Assembly (NCBI RefSeq): GCF_014636495.1
Contig: NZ_BMEM01000006.1
Location: forward strand, 51,972-115,971
Direction: 5' to 3'
Length of the DNA stretch: 64,000 nt
DNA from: Ornithinimicrobium tianjinense
GTDB lineage: Bacteria > Actinomycetota > Actinomycetes > Actinomycetales > Dermatophilaceae
How positions within the stretch are numbered: the stretch's first letter is position 1; every line of letters starts with the position of its first letter. The position numbers were made by a program, and so were the translations under genes. The notes under the pieces are model-generated. The model saw only the letters and a list, made by a program, of their open reading frames with translations, did not search any database and had not been told where the DNA came from. Below are positions 1 through 8,894 of this stretch, piece after piece.

Positions 1-399
1 CAGCAGCTGCTCGACGGTCTGCCTCGGGTCGAGGCTGCCGAGCGGGTCCTGGAAGACCATCTGCATGTGGCGCCGCTGCCTGCGCAGCGCCTCGCCCCTC
101 AGGCTCGCGAGGTCGGTGCCGTCGAAGAGCACCTCTCCCTCGGTCGGCTCCTCCAGCTGCAGCACGGCCCGGCCGAAGGTGGACTTGCCGCAGCCGGACT
201 CCCCGACGAGCCCGTAGGTCTCGCCACGCCGGATCTGCAGGTCCATCCCGTCGACGGCGTAGACGTGGCCGACGGTCCGGTCGATCAGCACGCCCTTCTT
301 GATCGGGAAGTGCACCTTGAGCCCGCGCACGTCGAGCAGCACGTCCTCGTCCGGCAGCGCCTGGTCGGCGGTGGGCTGGGTCGGGGTCGAGGTCGTCAT
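1..399 (-). CDS. dppF: Oligopeptide/dipeptide ABC transporter ATP-binding protein, second ATPase (N-terminal part, cut by window edge)
   Basis: Cytoplasmic ATPase that would pair with the upstream DppD-like ATPase to power peptide import. Only the first 133 codons are present; the reading frame runs open off the left edge. Walker A (GESGCGKS) lies at about residues 66-73 and the Q-loop segment MVFQDPLGSLDPR at about 115-127, both typical of DppF/OppF. The ATG at 397-399 overlaps the stop of the preceding ATPase gene as ATGA, so translation is probably coupled. It is the last visible gene of a five-gene operon. Substrate (dipeptide, oligopeptide or another) cannot be read from the sequence. 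Confidence 0.9.
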   Translation of the reverse strand, partial: MTTSTPTQPTADQALPDEDVLLDVRGLKVHFPIKKGVLIDRTVGHVYAVDGMDLQIRRGETYGLVGESGCGKSTFGRAVLQLEEPTEGEVLFDGTDLASLRGEALRRQRRHMQMVFQDPLGSLDPRQTVEQLL

Positions 400-1469
400 G
401 CGCCGCTCTCCTCGGTGGTCGGTGCGTCGTCCAGCGGGTTCGACTCCAGCGGGTTGTGGCACCGCAGCAGCCGGTCCGCGCCCAGCTCGGGGCGGTCGGG
501 CACGAGCTCGGGGGTGCGTTCACGGCATACCCCGATCTCGGAGGCGCAGCGCGGGGCGAAGGCGCAGCCGTGGTCCCAGGGGATGTTGTCCGCCACCGAC
601 CCCGGGACGGGCGTCAGCCGTCGCCCGCGCTCCTCGGTGAGCCGGGGGATCGAGGCGAGCAGACCGCCGGTGTAGGGGTGACGGGGGCGGGCGAAGAGGT
701 CGTGCCGGCCGGCGCGCTCGACGATCCGCCCCCCGTAGAGCACGTTGACCTCGTCGCACAGCCCGGCGACGACGCCCAGGTCGTGGGTGATCATGATCAG
801 CGCGGTGCCGCTGTCCTGGACGAGCTCCTTGAGCAGGGCCAGGATCTGGGCCTGGATCGTCACGTCGAGCGCGGTGGTCGGCTCGTCGGCGATGAGCAGG
901 CGCGGCTCGCAGGCCAGCGCCATCGCGATGAGCGCACGCTGGCGCATGCCGCCGGAGAGCTGGTGGGGGTACTCCTTGAGGCGGCGCGTCGGGTCGGGGA
1001 TGCCGACCTTGTCGAGCAGCTCGGCAGCCCGCTTCTGGGCAGGTGCGTTCTTCATGCCCTTGTGCCGTTGCAGCACCTCGGCCACCTGGGTGCCCAGCGG
1101 GACGACGGGGTTCAGGGAGGACAGCGGGTCCTGGAAGATCATCGCCAGGTCGCGCCCGCGCCGGTCCCGCATCTGGGCGTCGCTGAGCGAGAGCAGGTCC
1201 TCGCCGGCGAAGCTCACCGTGCCGCTGACCGTGTTGCCCCGCGAGGGCAGCAGCTGCATGATCGCGAGCGAGGTCACCGACTTGCCGCAGCCGGACTCGC
1301 CGACGAGGCCGACGGTCTGGCCGGGCTGCACGTCGAAGCTGACGTGGTCGACCGCGGTGAAGGCGCGGCCCCCGCGCCCGAAGGTCACCGTGAGGTCGCG
1401 CACCGAGAGGAGGGGCTCGCCGCCGCCCGCCCCGGAGGGGTATGCCGTGGTGCTGGCCTGGGTGGTCAT
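396..1469 (-). CDS. dppD: Oligopeptide/dipeptide ABC transporter ATP-binding protein
   Basis: 357 aa ABC ATPase of the peptide/nickel importer family. Seen: Walker A GESGCGKS at about 57-64, ABC signature LSGGMRQR near 171, Walker B LLIADEP near 191, and a C-terminal oligopeptide-binding-type tail with a Cys-containing CAFAPRC stretch typical of OppD/DppD. The ATG lies about 10 nt after the stop of the upstream permease and the gene ends in an ATGA overlap with the next ATPase. It works with DppB/DppC in the membrane and the secreted lipoprotein encoded first in the operon. An ABC importer of the family 5 type is certain; the ligand is not. Confidence 0.93.
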   Translation of the reverse strand: MTTQASTTAYPSGAGGGEPLLSVRDLTVTFGRGGRAFTAVDHVSFDVQPGQTVGLVGESGCGKSVTSLAIMQLLPSRGNTVSGTVSFAGEDLLSLSDAQMRDRRGRDLAMIFQDPLSSLNPVVPLGTQVAEVLQRHKGMKNAPAQKRAAELLDKVGIPDPTRRLKEYPHQLSGGMRQRALIAMALACEPRLLIADEPTTALDVTIQAQILALLKELVQDSGTALIMITHDLGVVAGLCDEVNVLYGGRIVERAGRHDLFARPRHPYTGGLLASIPRLTEERGRRLTPVPGSVADNIPWDHGCAFAPRCASEIGVCRERTPELVPDRPELGADRLLRCHNPLESNPLDDAPTTEESGA

Positions 1470-1479
1470 CGTCGCCTCC

Positions 1480-2526
1480 TCAGCGCCGGGACTTGGGATC
1501 GAGGGCCTCGCGCAGCGACTCGCCCATGAGCGTGAAGCCGAGGGCGACGACGATGATGCAGAGCGCGGGGTAGACCGCGATGTGCGGATAGGTGTTGAAG
1601 AACGTCTGCGCCTTGCCGAGCATCTGACCCCACTCCGGGATCGAGTCGTCCGGGTTGCCCAGGCCGAGGAAGGACAGGGCGGCCGCGTCGATGATGGAGA
1701 CGGCCAGCACGAGGGTGCCCTGCACGATGACGGGGCCCAGGGAGTTGGGCAGCATGTGCCGGAAGACGATCGCGGGACGGCGCACGCCGAGCGCGCGGGC
1801 GGCGAGCACGTGGTCGCTGTGCCGCTGGGCCATCATCGAGCCGCGCAGCAGCCGGGCGAAGATCGGGATCTGGATGATCGCGATGGCGAGGATGACCGTC
1901 CACTGGCTGGGCCTGGCGAACAGCGCGGCGATCGAGAAGGCCATGAGCAGGCTGGGGATCGAGAGCATGACGTCGACGATGCGCATGACGATGGTGTCCA
2001 CCCAGCCGCTGATGCCGCCCGCGAGGGTGCCCAGGACCAGGCCGCCCGCCAGCCCGCCCAGGGTGGCGAGGACACCGACGATGAGGGTCTGGCGTGAGCC
2101 GACGATGAGGCGGGAGAGCATGTCGCGGCCGGCGTTGTCCCCGCCGAGCGGATAGCCCGGCTGCGGCTCGGGGATCGGCGTGGCGGGCGTGACCTGCCCG
2201 ATGAGGTCACGGGCCCGCGGGTCGTGGGGGGCGAGCCAGGGAGCCAGGATCGCGACGAGGACGAAGAGCAGCACGATCACGGCGCCGATGAGGAAGACCG
2301 GGTCGCGGCGCAGCCGGCGCCAGGCGCTCTGCCAGAGGCTGACGCCCTCCTCCGAGGAGATCGTGCCGGCCTCGGCGAGGGCGTCGATCCGCTTCTTCTT
2401 GCGGTCGGCGAGCGCACCGAGCGCCCCGTGCCGCCGGGCGTCGGGCGTGGGGTCGGTGGTGGCGCCGGTCGTGGAGGGGGTGGGGACGCCTGGGGTCAGG
2501 TCGGGGGCGGGGCCGGGGTTGGTCAT
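1480..2526 (-). CDS. dppC: Peptide ABC transporter permease (DppC/OppC type)
   Basis: 348 aa inner membrane permease. A Pro/Thr-rich cytoplasmic N-terminus of about 75 residues precedes the first membrane segment (FLIGAVIVLLFVLVAILAP), followed by the family's N-terminal helix plus five further helices and the EAA-type loop (LAARALGVRRPAIVFRHMLPN). The ATG at 2524-2526 has GAGGAG just upstream and begins 8 nt after the stop of dppB. A longer open frame continues upstream across dppB but is a shadow: it would need an arginine-rich protein out of register with the real permease. Confidence 0.93.
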   Translation of the reverse strand: MTNPGPAPDLTPGVPTPSTTGATTDPTPDARRHGALGALADRKKKRIDALAEAGTISSEEGVSLWQSAWRRLRRDPVFLIGAVIVLLFVLVAILAPWLAPHDPRARDLIGQVTPATPIPEPQPGYPLGGDNAGRDMLSRLIVGSRQTLIVGVLATLGGLAGGLVLGTLAGGISGWVDTIVMRIVDVMLSIPSLLMAFSIAALFARPSQWTVILAIAIIQIPIFARLLRGSMMAQRHSDHVLAARALGVRRPAIVFRHMLPNSLGPVIVQGTLVLAVSIIDAAALSFLGLGNPDDSIPEWGQMLGKAQTFFNTYPHIAVYPALCIIVVALGFTLMGESLREALDPKSRR

Positions 2527-2534
2527 GGCTCTCC

Positions 2535-3542
2535 TCACAGCCTCACGCGGGGATCGATGACCGCGTAGGCGATATCGACGAGCAGGTTGACGACGATGTA
2601 GATCAGGGCGGCCATCATGATGAGGACCTGCAGCACGGGGTAGTCGCGCAGCTCGAAGCCGATGGCCAGGGCCTGTCCGATGCCTTGGAAGGCGAAGACC
2701 TTCTCCGTCAGCACCGCGCCCGCGAGCAGCGCGCCGATCTGCAGGCCCACGATCGTCACCACGGGGATCAGCGCGTTGCGCATGATGTGCCGTCCGCGGA
2801 TGGTGCGTGCCGTGAGTCCCTTGGCCCGGGCGGTGCGCACGTAGTCCTCGTCCATGACGTCGATGACGGCGGCGCGGGTGATCCGGAAGACCACCGCGAA
2901 GGGGATGGACGACAGCGCCAGGGCGGGCAGCACGAGGTGCTTGAGCGCGTCCCAGGCGGCGTCCCACTCGCGCGTCATGAGCGCGTCGAGGACGTAGAAG
3001 TTGGTGATGTGCGTCGCGTTGATCCCCACCGTCTGCCGGCCCGACGGTGGCAGCAGGCCCCAGCGGACCGCGAACAGGTACTTCAGCACGTAGGCCAGGA
3101 AGAAGACCGGCACGGCGACCCCGACGAGGGAGAAGACCACGCTGCCGGTGTCGAGCACACCGCCCCGGCGGCGGGCCGCGAAGTAGCCCAACGGGATCGC
3201 GAAGGTCAGCGCGATGAGGATCGCGAAGAAGCTGAGCTCGATCGTGGCCGGGAAGCGCTGGGTGAACACGTCCAGCGCGGGCTGGCCACGGTAGACCCCG
3301 TTGGAGACGCCGAAGTCGCCCTGGACGGCTCGCTCCAGGAAGCGCCAGTACTGGACGGGGATAGGGTCGTCGAGACCCAGCTGGGCCCGCAGCTTCGCCG
3401 CGGACTCCGGGGTGCCGCGCTCCCCGAGCAGGGCGCTGACGACGCCTCCGGGCAGCGAGCGCAACCAGGCGAAGAGCAGCACGCTCAGCACGAACAGGGC
3501 GATCAGCGCCTGCAGCAGGCGGCGGACGATGAACCTCAGCAC
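2535..3542 (-). CDS. dppB: Peptide ABC transporter permease (DppB/OppB type)
   Basis: 335 aa membrane permease starting MLRFIVRRLLQALIALF, the standard DppB opening, with six membrane helices and the EAA loop (RTARAKGLTARTIRGRH, which contacts the ATPases). The start is GTG (CAC at 3540-3542) preceded by AGGAGG at good spacing. It is separated from the upstream binding-protein gene by a 176 nt gap containing a strong stem-loop (3651-3686), while dppC follows 8 nt downstream. That arrangement suits higher expression of the binding protein than of the membrane components. Confidence 0.93.
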   Translation of the reverse strand: MLRFIVRRLLQALIALFVLSVLLFAWLRSLPGGVVSALLGERGTPESAAKLRAQLGLDDPIPVQYWRFLERAVQGDFGVSNGVYRGQPALDVFTQRFPATIELSFFAILIALTFAIPLGYFAARRRGGVLDTGSVVFSLVGVAVPVFFLAYVLKYLFAVRWGLLPPSGRQTVGINATHITNFYVLDALMTREWDAAWDALKHLVLPALALSSIPFAVVFRITRAAVIDVMDEDYVRTARAKGLTARTIRGRHIMRNALIPVVTIVGLQIGALLAGAVLTEKVFAFQGIGQALAIGFELRDYPVLQVLIMMAALIYIVVNLLVDIAYAVIDPRVRL

Positions 3543-3650
3543 TGGGGTTCCTCCTGGGCACGGGGTCGGGGGCGGAGCAGGTGCGGGCGGACGGACGGCT
3601 CGGGGCAGGGTATGCCGATTCTCGTCCGGGAGCCCAGCGCCGCGCTCGGC

Positions 3651-3686
3651 GACGGCGGGCCGGGTGTCACCACCCGACCCGCCGTC
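3651..3686 (-). terminator. Intercistronic stem-loop between binding-protein gene and dppB
   Basis: A 16-bp stem with one C/A mismatch (3651-3666 against 3671-3686) and a 4-nt loop lies 33 nt after the binding-protein stop. No T-run follows on the minus strand, so it probably stabilises the upstream mRNA or terminates only partially, rather than ending the operon. Confidence 0.6.
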
Positions 3687-3718
3687 GGTCGCACGTCAGC
3701 GTGAGCTCGGGGTGAGGC

Positions 3719-5419
3719 TCACTCCGTGATGGTCACGGTCGAGAAGTCCTCGGCCGTGAGCGGGCTCGGCTGCATGCCCTGCACGTTGGCCGCGACCACG
3801 AGCGCCGGCGGGCTGTGCGAGATCGGCAGGCCGGGCAGCCACTCGGGGCTCATGATGTTGGTGTTGAGCTCCTTGTACAGCGCCTCGCGCTTGGCCTCGT
3901 CCGCCTCGGCGTCAGCGGCCCTGATGGCGTCCTGCAGCTCACCGTGCCAGTCGTAGGCGGAGGTGCCGAACTGGTTGTCGTCGCCGCAGAAGAAGGCGCA
4001 CAGGAAGTTGTCCGCGGAGTTCAGGTCGCCGGTCCAGCCCAGGAAGAAGGCGGGGGCGCGGCTGGCCTGGGTGTCGTCGATGTACCCGCCGGCCCACGGC
4101 TTGGTGACGGTCTCGACGGTGATGCCTGCGGCCTCCCAGTCAGACTTGACCTGGTCGTAGACGCGCTGGGGGTCCGGCATGTACGGGCGCGAGACCTCGG
4201 AGGGGTACCACAGCTCGATGGTCAGGTCGGACTTGCCGGCCTGCTCGAGGAGCTGCTTGGCCTTCTCGGTGTCGTACTCGTACGCCGCGATGCTGTCGTC
4301 CCAGCCGGTCACCGTGCTCGGCATGAACTGCGTGGCGACCTCGGCACCCTCGGGCAGCTGGGAGGTGACGAACTGGTCGCGGTTGAGCGCGTGGTACAGC
4401 GCCTGGCGGACCAGCGGGTCCTCCAGCTGCGGGTCGGCGACCGGGTTCAGGGCGAGGTAGAGGATGTTGAACGGGTCGCGGATGAGCACCTGGTTGCCCG
4501 CGTCCTTCAGCGCCTGCCAGTCGACGGGGTTGGGCAGGTCGTAGCCCTGGATGGTGCCGGCCTCCAGCTCCTGACGGCGCGCGGCCTCGTCCGGGATGAT
4601 CTTGAAGACGAGCGAGGCCACGCCGGCCTTGTCGCCCCAGAAGTCCTCGTTGCGCGCCAGGGTGACGGTGCCACCGGCGTTGTCGTAGGACTCGAAGGTG
4701 AACGGGCCGGTGCCGGTCGGGTGCGACGTGGCGTACTCGGGGAAGACGAACGCCTCACCCTCGAGCTTGATGTCGTTGGCCTTGTACTGGTCCATCGCGG
4801 TGGGCGACTGGATGGCGTAGGACGCCTGCGAGAGCACCATCGGGAACTTGCCGGTGACGCGGGAGACGGTCACCTGCGCGGTGAACTCGTCGGTCGCCTC
4901 GCAGGACTTGTAGAGCGAGTCCTCGCCGAAGCCGAAGTCGTTGCCGAAGTAGTAGGCGCCGGAGGGGCTCTGACCTGCCTCGTTCTGGTCGGCCCAGCGC
5001 TCGAAGTTGGCGCAGACGGCCTCGGCGTTGAGGTCGGTGCCGTCGTGGAACTTGACGCCCTCCTGGATGGTGAAGTCCCAGACCAGGCCGTCCTCGCTCG
5101 TCCACTCCGTCGCCAGCTCGGGCACCGCCTCGGTGCCACCGGGCTGGATGCCGATGAGGTTCTGGAAGATCTGTCGGGTCACGCGGAAGGTCTCGCCGTC
5201 GCTGGCGTAGAACGGGTCGAAGGTCGTCGGGGCGCCGGCAGCGCCGAAGACGAACGTGGCGTCGGACGCTTCCGCGCCGCCTCCGGCGGACTGGGTGCCG
5301 GTGGCGCCGTCGCCGTTGTCGCCGGCGTCGTCGGTCTCACGCTGCGACTGGGCGCAGGACGTGAGGAGCAGGGCGAGCGCGGCGGTTGTCGCCAGCGCAC
5401 CGACCGAACGGTTCTTCAT
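3719..5419 (-). CDS. Family 5 extracellular solute-binding lipoprotein
   Basis: 566 aa substrate-binding protein (SBP_bac_5), anchored outside the membrane. The ATG at 5417-5419 follows GAGGAGG. The N-terminus MKNRSVGALATTAALALLL ends in the lipobox LTSC, Cys about residue 23, followed by an acidic Ser/Gly linker and the family's opening (FDPFYASDGETFRVTRQIFQNL). It captures the ligand for the DppBCDF transporter encoded downstream. Its position next to typA recalls the mycobacterial lpqW locus, but LpqW has no transporter partners there, so this looks like a true importer component. Some family members bind peptides, others sugars or metals. Confidence 0.92.
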   Translation of the reverse strand: MKNRSVGALATTAALALLLTSCAQSQRETDDAGDNGDGATGTQSAGGGAEASDATFVFGAAGAPTTFDPFYASDGETFRVTRQIFQNLIGIQPGGTEAVPELATEWTSEDGLVWDFTIQEGVKFHDGTDLNAEAVCANFERWADQNEAGQSPSGAYYFGNDFGFGEDSLYKSCEATDEFTAQVTVSRVTGKFPMVLSQASYAIQSPTAMDQYKANDIKLEGEAFVFPEYATSHPTGTGPFTFESYDNAGGTVTLARNEDFWGDKAGVASLVFKIIPDEAARRQELEAGTIQGYDLPNPVDWQALKDAGNQVLIRDPFNILYLALNPVADPQLEDPLVRQALYHALNRDQFVTSQLPEGAEVATQFMPSTVTGWDDSIAAYEYDTEKAKQLLEQAGKSDLTIELWYPSEVSRPYMPDPQRVYDQVKSDWEAAGITVETVTKPWAGGYIDDTQASRAPAFFLGWTGDLNSADNFLCAFFCGDDNQFGTSAYDWHGELQDAIRAADAEADEAKREALYKELNTNIMSPEWLPGLPISHSPPALVVAANVQGMQPSPLTAEDFSTVTITE

Positions 5420-5441
5420 CGTGCCTCCTCGAAAGGGTCGT

Positions 5442-5459
5442 CCGGACGTCGGCGTCCGG
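5442..5459. promoter_or_regulatory. Hairpin or operator-like inverted repeat upstream of the binding-protein gene
   Basis: CCGGACG and CGTCCGG separated by 4 nt, about 22 nt upstream of the ATG of the solute-binding gene and next to its ribosome-binding site. It could be a 5' UTR hairpin or a repressor site; nothing decides between them. The remaining 5460-5566 intergenic sequence is relatively AT-rich and must carry the promoter, but no convincing -35/-10 pair stands out. Confidence 0.35.
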
Positions 5460-5566
5460 CTAGCAAACGACCCCATCACATTCCTGACCCGCTTGGCTAC
5501 CGTTCGCGGAAAGTCGTGACCGCACCGTGACCTGGCACCGTGGTCCGCCGCCTCGGCCGGTGCGGG

Positions 5567-5572
5567 CAGGAT
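5567..5572 (+). promoter_or_regulatory. Probable -10 element (CAGGAT) of a leaderless mutT-like mRNA
   Basis: CAGGAT followed by exactly 6 nt and then the ATG at 5579. It matches the spacing seen at many genes in the window, with C in place of the first T. Confidence 0.4.
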
Positions 5573-5578
5573 GGGGGT

Positions 5579-6010
5579 ATGCCGAGCCCCTCGCCCCGCC
5601 GCGCCGTCGCCGCCGTCGCCCTCGTCGACGACCTCGAGCGACCCACCCGGCTGCTGGCCGCGCGGCGCTCCGGACCGCCGGCGCTCGCCGGCGGGTGGGA
5701 GTTCCCGGGAGGCAAGGTGGAGCCGGGGGAGCGGCCCCGCGACGCGGCGGCGCGGGAGGCGCTGGAGGAGCTGGGGGTGCGCGTGCGGCTGGGGACGCAG
5801 GTGGGCGGTGCCTGGCCGCTCGGGCAGACCTACGAGATGCATCTGTGGTGGGCGGTGGCGGAGCCGGGTGAGCCGGAGCCGGCGCCGCTGGAGGACCATG
5901 ACGAGCTCCGGTGGCTGAGCGCCGGCCAGCTGCTCGACGTCGCGTGGCTGCCCGCGGACCTGCCGGTCGTGCAGCACCTGGGCGGGCTGCTGCATACCGC
6001 GTCCTCCTGA
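5579..6010 (+). CDS. Nudix hydrolase, MutT-like
   Basis: 143 aa. A complete Nudix box (GX5EX7REXLEELGV; GGKVEPGERP...REALEELGV) lies at about residues 40-62, giving the Mg-binding site for hydrolysis of nucleoside diphosphate derivatives. The short single-domain form with WEFPGGKVE resembles MutT (8-oxo-dGTP sanitising), though Nudix substrates cannot be fixed by sequence alone. The ATG at 5579 lies within the octamer GTATGCCG (5577-5584) and 6 nt after a -10-like CAGGAT, so a leaderless mRNA is likely; a longer in-frame start at 5540 lacks support. Confidence 0.85.
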   Translation: MPSPSPRRAVAAVALVDDLERPTRLLAARRSGPPALAGGWEFPGGKVEPGERPRDAAAREALEELGVRVRLGTQVGGAWPLGQTYEMHLWWAVAEPGEPEPAPLEDHDELRWLSAGQLLDVAWLPADLPVVQHLGGLLHTASS

Positions 6011-6013
6011 CGG

Positions 6014-6060
6014 CCTCCTGCTGACCTCCTGCTGACGACACCTTCTGACGACGCAGAAGG
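6014..6060. repeat. 11-bp direct repeat and short hairpin before typA
   Basis: CCTCCTGCTGA occurs twice in tandem (6014-6024, 6025-6035) and is followed by a 7-bp hairpin (6041-6047 with 6054-6060, 6-nt loop). The hairpin may be a weak terminator for the Nudix gene; no T-run follows. Confidence 0.4.
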
Positions 6061-6089
6061 ACCCCCTCGGACCTGAGAGAATGAGGGAC

Positions 6090-8015
6090 ATGCCCCAGAA
6101 CGAGACCGGACCCGGCGTGCGCGCCGAGCGCCAGGACATCAGGAACGTCGCCATCGTCGCCCACGTCGACCATGGCAAGACCACCCTCGTCGACGCGATG
6201 CTGACGCAGGGCGGCGCCTTCGCCGGCCACCAGAAGGAGGGCACGGAGGTCGAGCGGGTGATGGACTCCGGCGACCTCGAGAAGGAGAAGGGCATCACGA
6301 TCCTGGCCAAGAACACGGCCATCCGCTATACCGGTGCCCACGCCCCCGAGGGCGGCATGACCATCAACATCATCGACACCCCCGGTCACGCCGACTTCGG
6401 TGGCGAGGTCGAGCGCGGCCTGTCGATGGTCGACGGCGTGGTCCTGCTCGTGGACGCCTCCGAGGGCCCGCTGCCGCAGACCCGGTTCGTGCTGCGCAAG
6501 GCGCTCGCCGCGCACATGCCGGTCGTGCTGTGCATCAACAAGGTCGACCGTCCCGACAGCCGGATCACCGAGGTCGTCGACGAGGTCTACTCCCTCTTCA
6601 TGGACCTGCTCGACGAGCACGACCAGGCGCGCATCGACGAGGCGCTGGACTTCCCGATCGTCTACGCCTCCGCCAAGGCCGGGCGCGCCTCGCTCGAGGC
6701 GCCCGCCGACGGCGGCCTGCCCCAGGACGAGGACCTCGAGCCGCTCTTCAAGACCATCCTGGAGACGATCCCGGCCCCTACCTACACCCCGGGTGCCCCG
6801 CTGCAGGCGCACGTCACCAACCTCGACTCCAGCCAGTTCCTGGGCCGCCTCGCCCTGTGCCGCGTGCACGAGGGCACGATCCGCAAGGGGCAGCAGGTCG
6901 CCTGGTGCCGCCGCGACGGGTCCGTCGAGCGGGTCAAGATCACCGAGCTGCTGCTGACGGAGGCGCTGGAGCGCAAGCCGGCCGAGGAGGCCGGCCCCGG
7001 CGACATCATCGCGATCGCCGGCATCCCGGAGATCACGATCGGCGAGACCCTCGCCGACGCCGAGAACCCCGTGCCCCTGCCGCTCATCACCGTCGACGAG
7101 CCGGCCATCTCGATGACGATCGGCACCAACACCAGCCCGCTGGCCGGCCGCGTCAAGGGCGCCAAGGTCACGGCCCGCCTGGTCAAGGAGCGTCTCGACG
7201 CCGAGCTCGTCGGCAACGTCTCGCTGCGCGTGCTGCCGACCGACCGCCCCGACGCGTGGGAGGTCCAGGGCCGTGGCGAGCTCGCGCTGGCGATCCTCGT
7301 GGAGCAGATGCGCCGCGAGGGCTACGAGCTGACCGTCGGCAAGCCCCAGGTCGTCACCAAGGAGGTCAACGGCTCCCTGCACGAGCCGGTCGAGCGCCTC
7401 ACGATCGACACCCCGGAGGAGCACCTCGGCACGATCACCCAGCTCATGGCCGCCCGCAAGGGCCGCATGGAGCAGATGACCAACCACGGCACCGGCTGGA
7501 TCCGGATGGAGTATGTCGTGCCCTCCCGCGGTCTCATCGGCTTCCGCACGGAGTTCCTCACCGAGACGCGCGGCACCGGCATCGCCCACCACGTCTTCGA
7601 CGGCTACGCCCCGTGGTTCGGCGAGATCCGCACCCGCCAGTCCGGCTCGCTCGTCGCGGACCGCGCGGGGGCGGCGACCACCTACGCGATGTTCAACCTG
7701 CAGGAGCGCGGCACGATGTTCCTGGAGCCGGCCACCGAGGTCTACGAGGGCATGATCGTCGGCGAGAACTCCCGCGCCGACGACATGGACGTCAACATCA
7801 CCAAGGAGCGCAAGCTCACCAACGTGCGGTCCTCCACGGCCGAGGTCCACGAGCGGCTGATCCCGCCGCGCGTGCTCTCCCTCGAGCAGTCCCTGGAGTT
7901 CTGCCGTGAGGACGAGTGCGTCGAGGTGACGCCCGAGGCCGTGCGGGTGCGCAAAGTCGTCCTCGACCAGACCCTGCGCGCCCGCGCCGCAGCCAGGGCC
8001 CGCAACCAGGGCTGA
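6090..8015 (+). CDS. typA: Translational GTPase TypA/BipA
   Basis: 641 aa ribosome-binding GTPase involved in 50S assembly and stress or cold adaptation. G1 AHVDHGKTT lies near residue 25, G2 region KGITILAKNT, G3 DTPGH, G4 NKVD, followed by EF-Tu-like domain 2 and the EF-G-like and BipA-specific C-terminal domains, all at normal length. Two ATGs are possible, 6081 and 6090; 6090 is preferred because it sits 7 nt after GAGAAT, a -10-like hexamer, and no good ribosome-binding site precedes 6081. The mshB gene follows 9 nt after the stop. Confidence 0.96.
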   Translation: MPQNETGPGVRAERQDIRNVAIVAHVDHGKTTLVDAMLTQGGAFAGHQKEGTEVERVMDSGDLEKEKGITILAKNTAIRYTGAHAPEGGMTINIIDTPGHADFGGEVERGLSMVDGVVLLVDASEGPLPQTRFVLRKALAAHMPVVLCINKVDRPDSRITEVVDEVYSLFMDLLDEHDQARIDEALDFPIVYASAKAGRASLEAPADGGLPQDEDLEPLFKTILETIPAPTYTPGAPLQAHVTNLDSSQFLGRLALCRVHEGTIRKGQQVAWCRRDGSVERVKITELLLTEALERKPAEEAGPGDIIAIAGIPEITIGETLADAENPVPLPLITVDEPAISMTIGTNTSPLAGRVKGAKVTARLVKERLDAELVGNVSLRVLPTDRPDAWEVQGRGELALAILVEQMRREGYELTVGKPQVVTKEVNGSLHEPVERLTIDTPEEHLGTITQLMAARKGRMEQMTNHGTGWIRMEYVVPSRGLIGFRTEFLTETRGTGIAHHVFDGYAPWFGEIRTRQSGSLVADRAGAATTYAMFNLQERGTMFLEPATEVYEGMIVGENSRADDMDVNITKERKLTNVRSSTAEVHERLIPPRVLSLEQSLEFCREDECVEVTPEAVRVRKVVLDQTLRARAAARARNQG

Positions 8016-8024
8016 GGCTGAGGC

Positions 8025-8894
8025 ATGGTGGCGACGGGGCGGCCCGACCTGCGCGACGGCATACCCGAGGATCTCGGGCGACCCCTGCGCGTGGTGGCGG
8101 TCCACGCCCACCCGGACGACGAGACCCTCGCCACCGGCCTGGCTCTCGCCCACCATGTCGAGGCCGGGGACGAGGTCCATGTCGTGACGTGCACCCTCGG
8201 CGAGGAGGGCGAGGTCATCACGCCGGCGCTCGCCGACCTCGGGGGCACGGAGGACCTCGGCCCGCACCGCGCCGGCGAGATCGCCCGGGCGACCGCAGCG
8301 CTGGGCGTGCGCCACCACTGGCTGGGCGGGGCGGTCCCGCGCTGGCGGGACAGCGGCATGGCGGGGTCGGCCGCCGCGGCGCACCCGCGGGCCTTCGCCG
8401 GCGCGGACGTCGAAGAGGCCGCCGGGGTGCTCGCCCGCCAGCTCGAGGACCTGGGCCCGGACGTCGTGCTGACCTACGACCCGCAGGGCGGCTACGGTCA
8501 CCCCGACCACGTGCAGACGCACCGGGTCACCGTCGCCGCCGTGGCCAGGCTGGACCCGGTCCCGCGCCTCTACGTCGTCCTCACCCCCCGCTCCTGGGCC
8601 GTCGAGGACCGCGAGTGGCTGACCGCACACGTCCCGCCCGGCACCCGCAGCCCGGCCGGTGGCGTCGCCGTGGTGCCGGCGCCGCAGGATCCCTACGCCG
8701 TCTCGGTGGTCGACGACGAGCGGGTCACCCACGCGGTGGTGGACCCGCGCGCGGTGAGCCGGCAGGTGGCTGCCCTGCGGGAGCACCCGACGCAGGTGAC
8801 CGTGCACGACGGCTGGTACACCCTGAGCAACGACGTGGCCGCGCGGCTGCCCGGTCGCGAGGGCTTTGCCCGTTGGGAGGTGTCGTCCGGGTGA
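8025..8894 (+). CDS. mshB: N-acetyl-1-D-myo-inositol-2-amino-2-deoxy-alpha-D-glucopyranoside deacetylase (mycothiol biosynthesis)
   Basis: 289 aa zinc deacetylase acting in the second committed step of mycothiol synthesis, releasing GlcN-Ins in the cytoplasm. Seen: AHPDDE motif (about residues 29-34, zinc His and catalytic Asp) and the second zinc motif HPDHVQTH near 160, both characteristic of the PIG-L/LmbE family; the MshB-type GEEGEV and DLGPHR regions support the specific assignment over the related Mca amidase. Starts 9 nt after typA, and its stop overlaps the GTG of the flavin reductase gene (GTGA). Presence of this gene implies a mycothiol-using actinobacterium. Confidence 0.9.
   Translation: MVATGRPDLRDGIPEDLGRPLRVVAVHAHPDDETLATGLALAHHVEAGDEVHVVTCTLGEEGEVITPALADLGGTEDLGPHRAGEIARATAALGVRHHWLGGAVPRWRDSGMAGSAAAAHPRAFAGADVEEAAGVLARQLEDLGPDVVLTYDPQGGYGHPDHVQTHRVTVAAVARLDPVPRLYVVLTPRSWAVEDREWLTAHVPPGTRSPAGGVAVVPAPQDPYAVSVVDDERVTHAVVDPRAVSRQVAALREHPTQVTVHDGWYTLSNDVAARLPGREGFARWEVSSG

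Noticed and set aside
1480..3561. A 693-codon minus-strand open frame covering both permease genes
   Set aside because: Only its C-terminal 348 residues are a real protein (DppC). The rest is an arginine/proline-rich shadow of dppB, which has its own ribosome-binding site and normal permease sequence.
3719..6322. An 867-codon minus-strand frame from the binding protein through mutT into typA
   Set aside because: The lipoprotein signal and ribosome-binding site place the start at 5419; upstream sequence is antisense to two strong genes.
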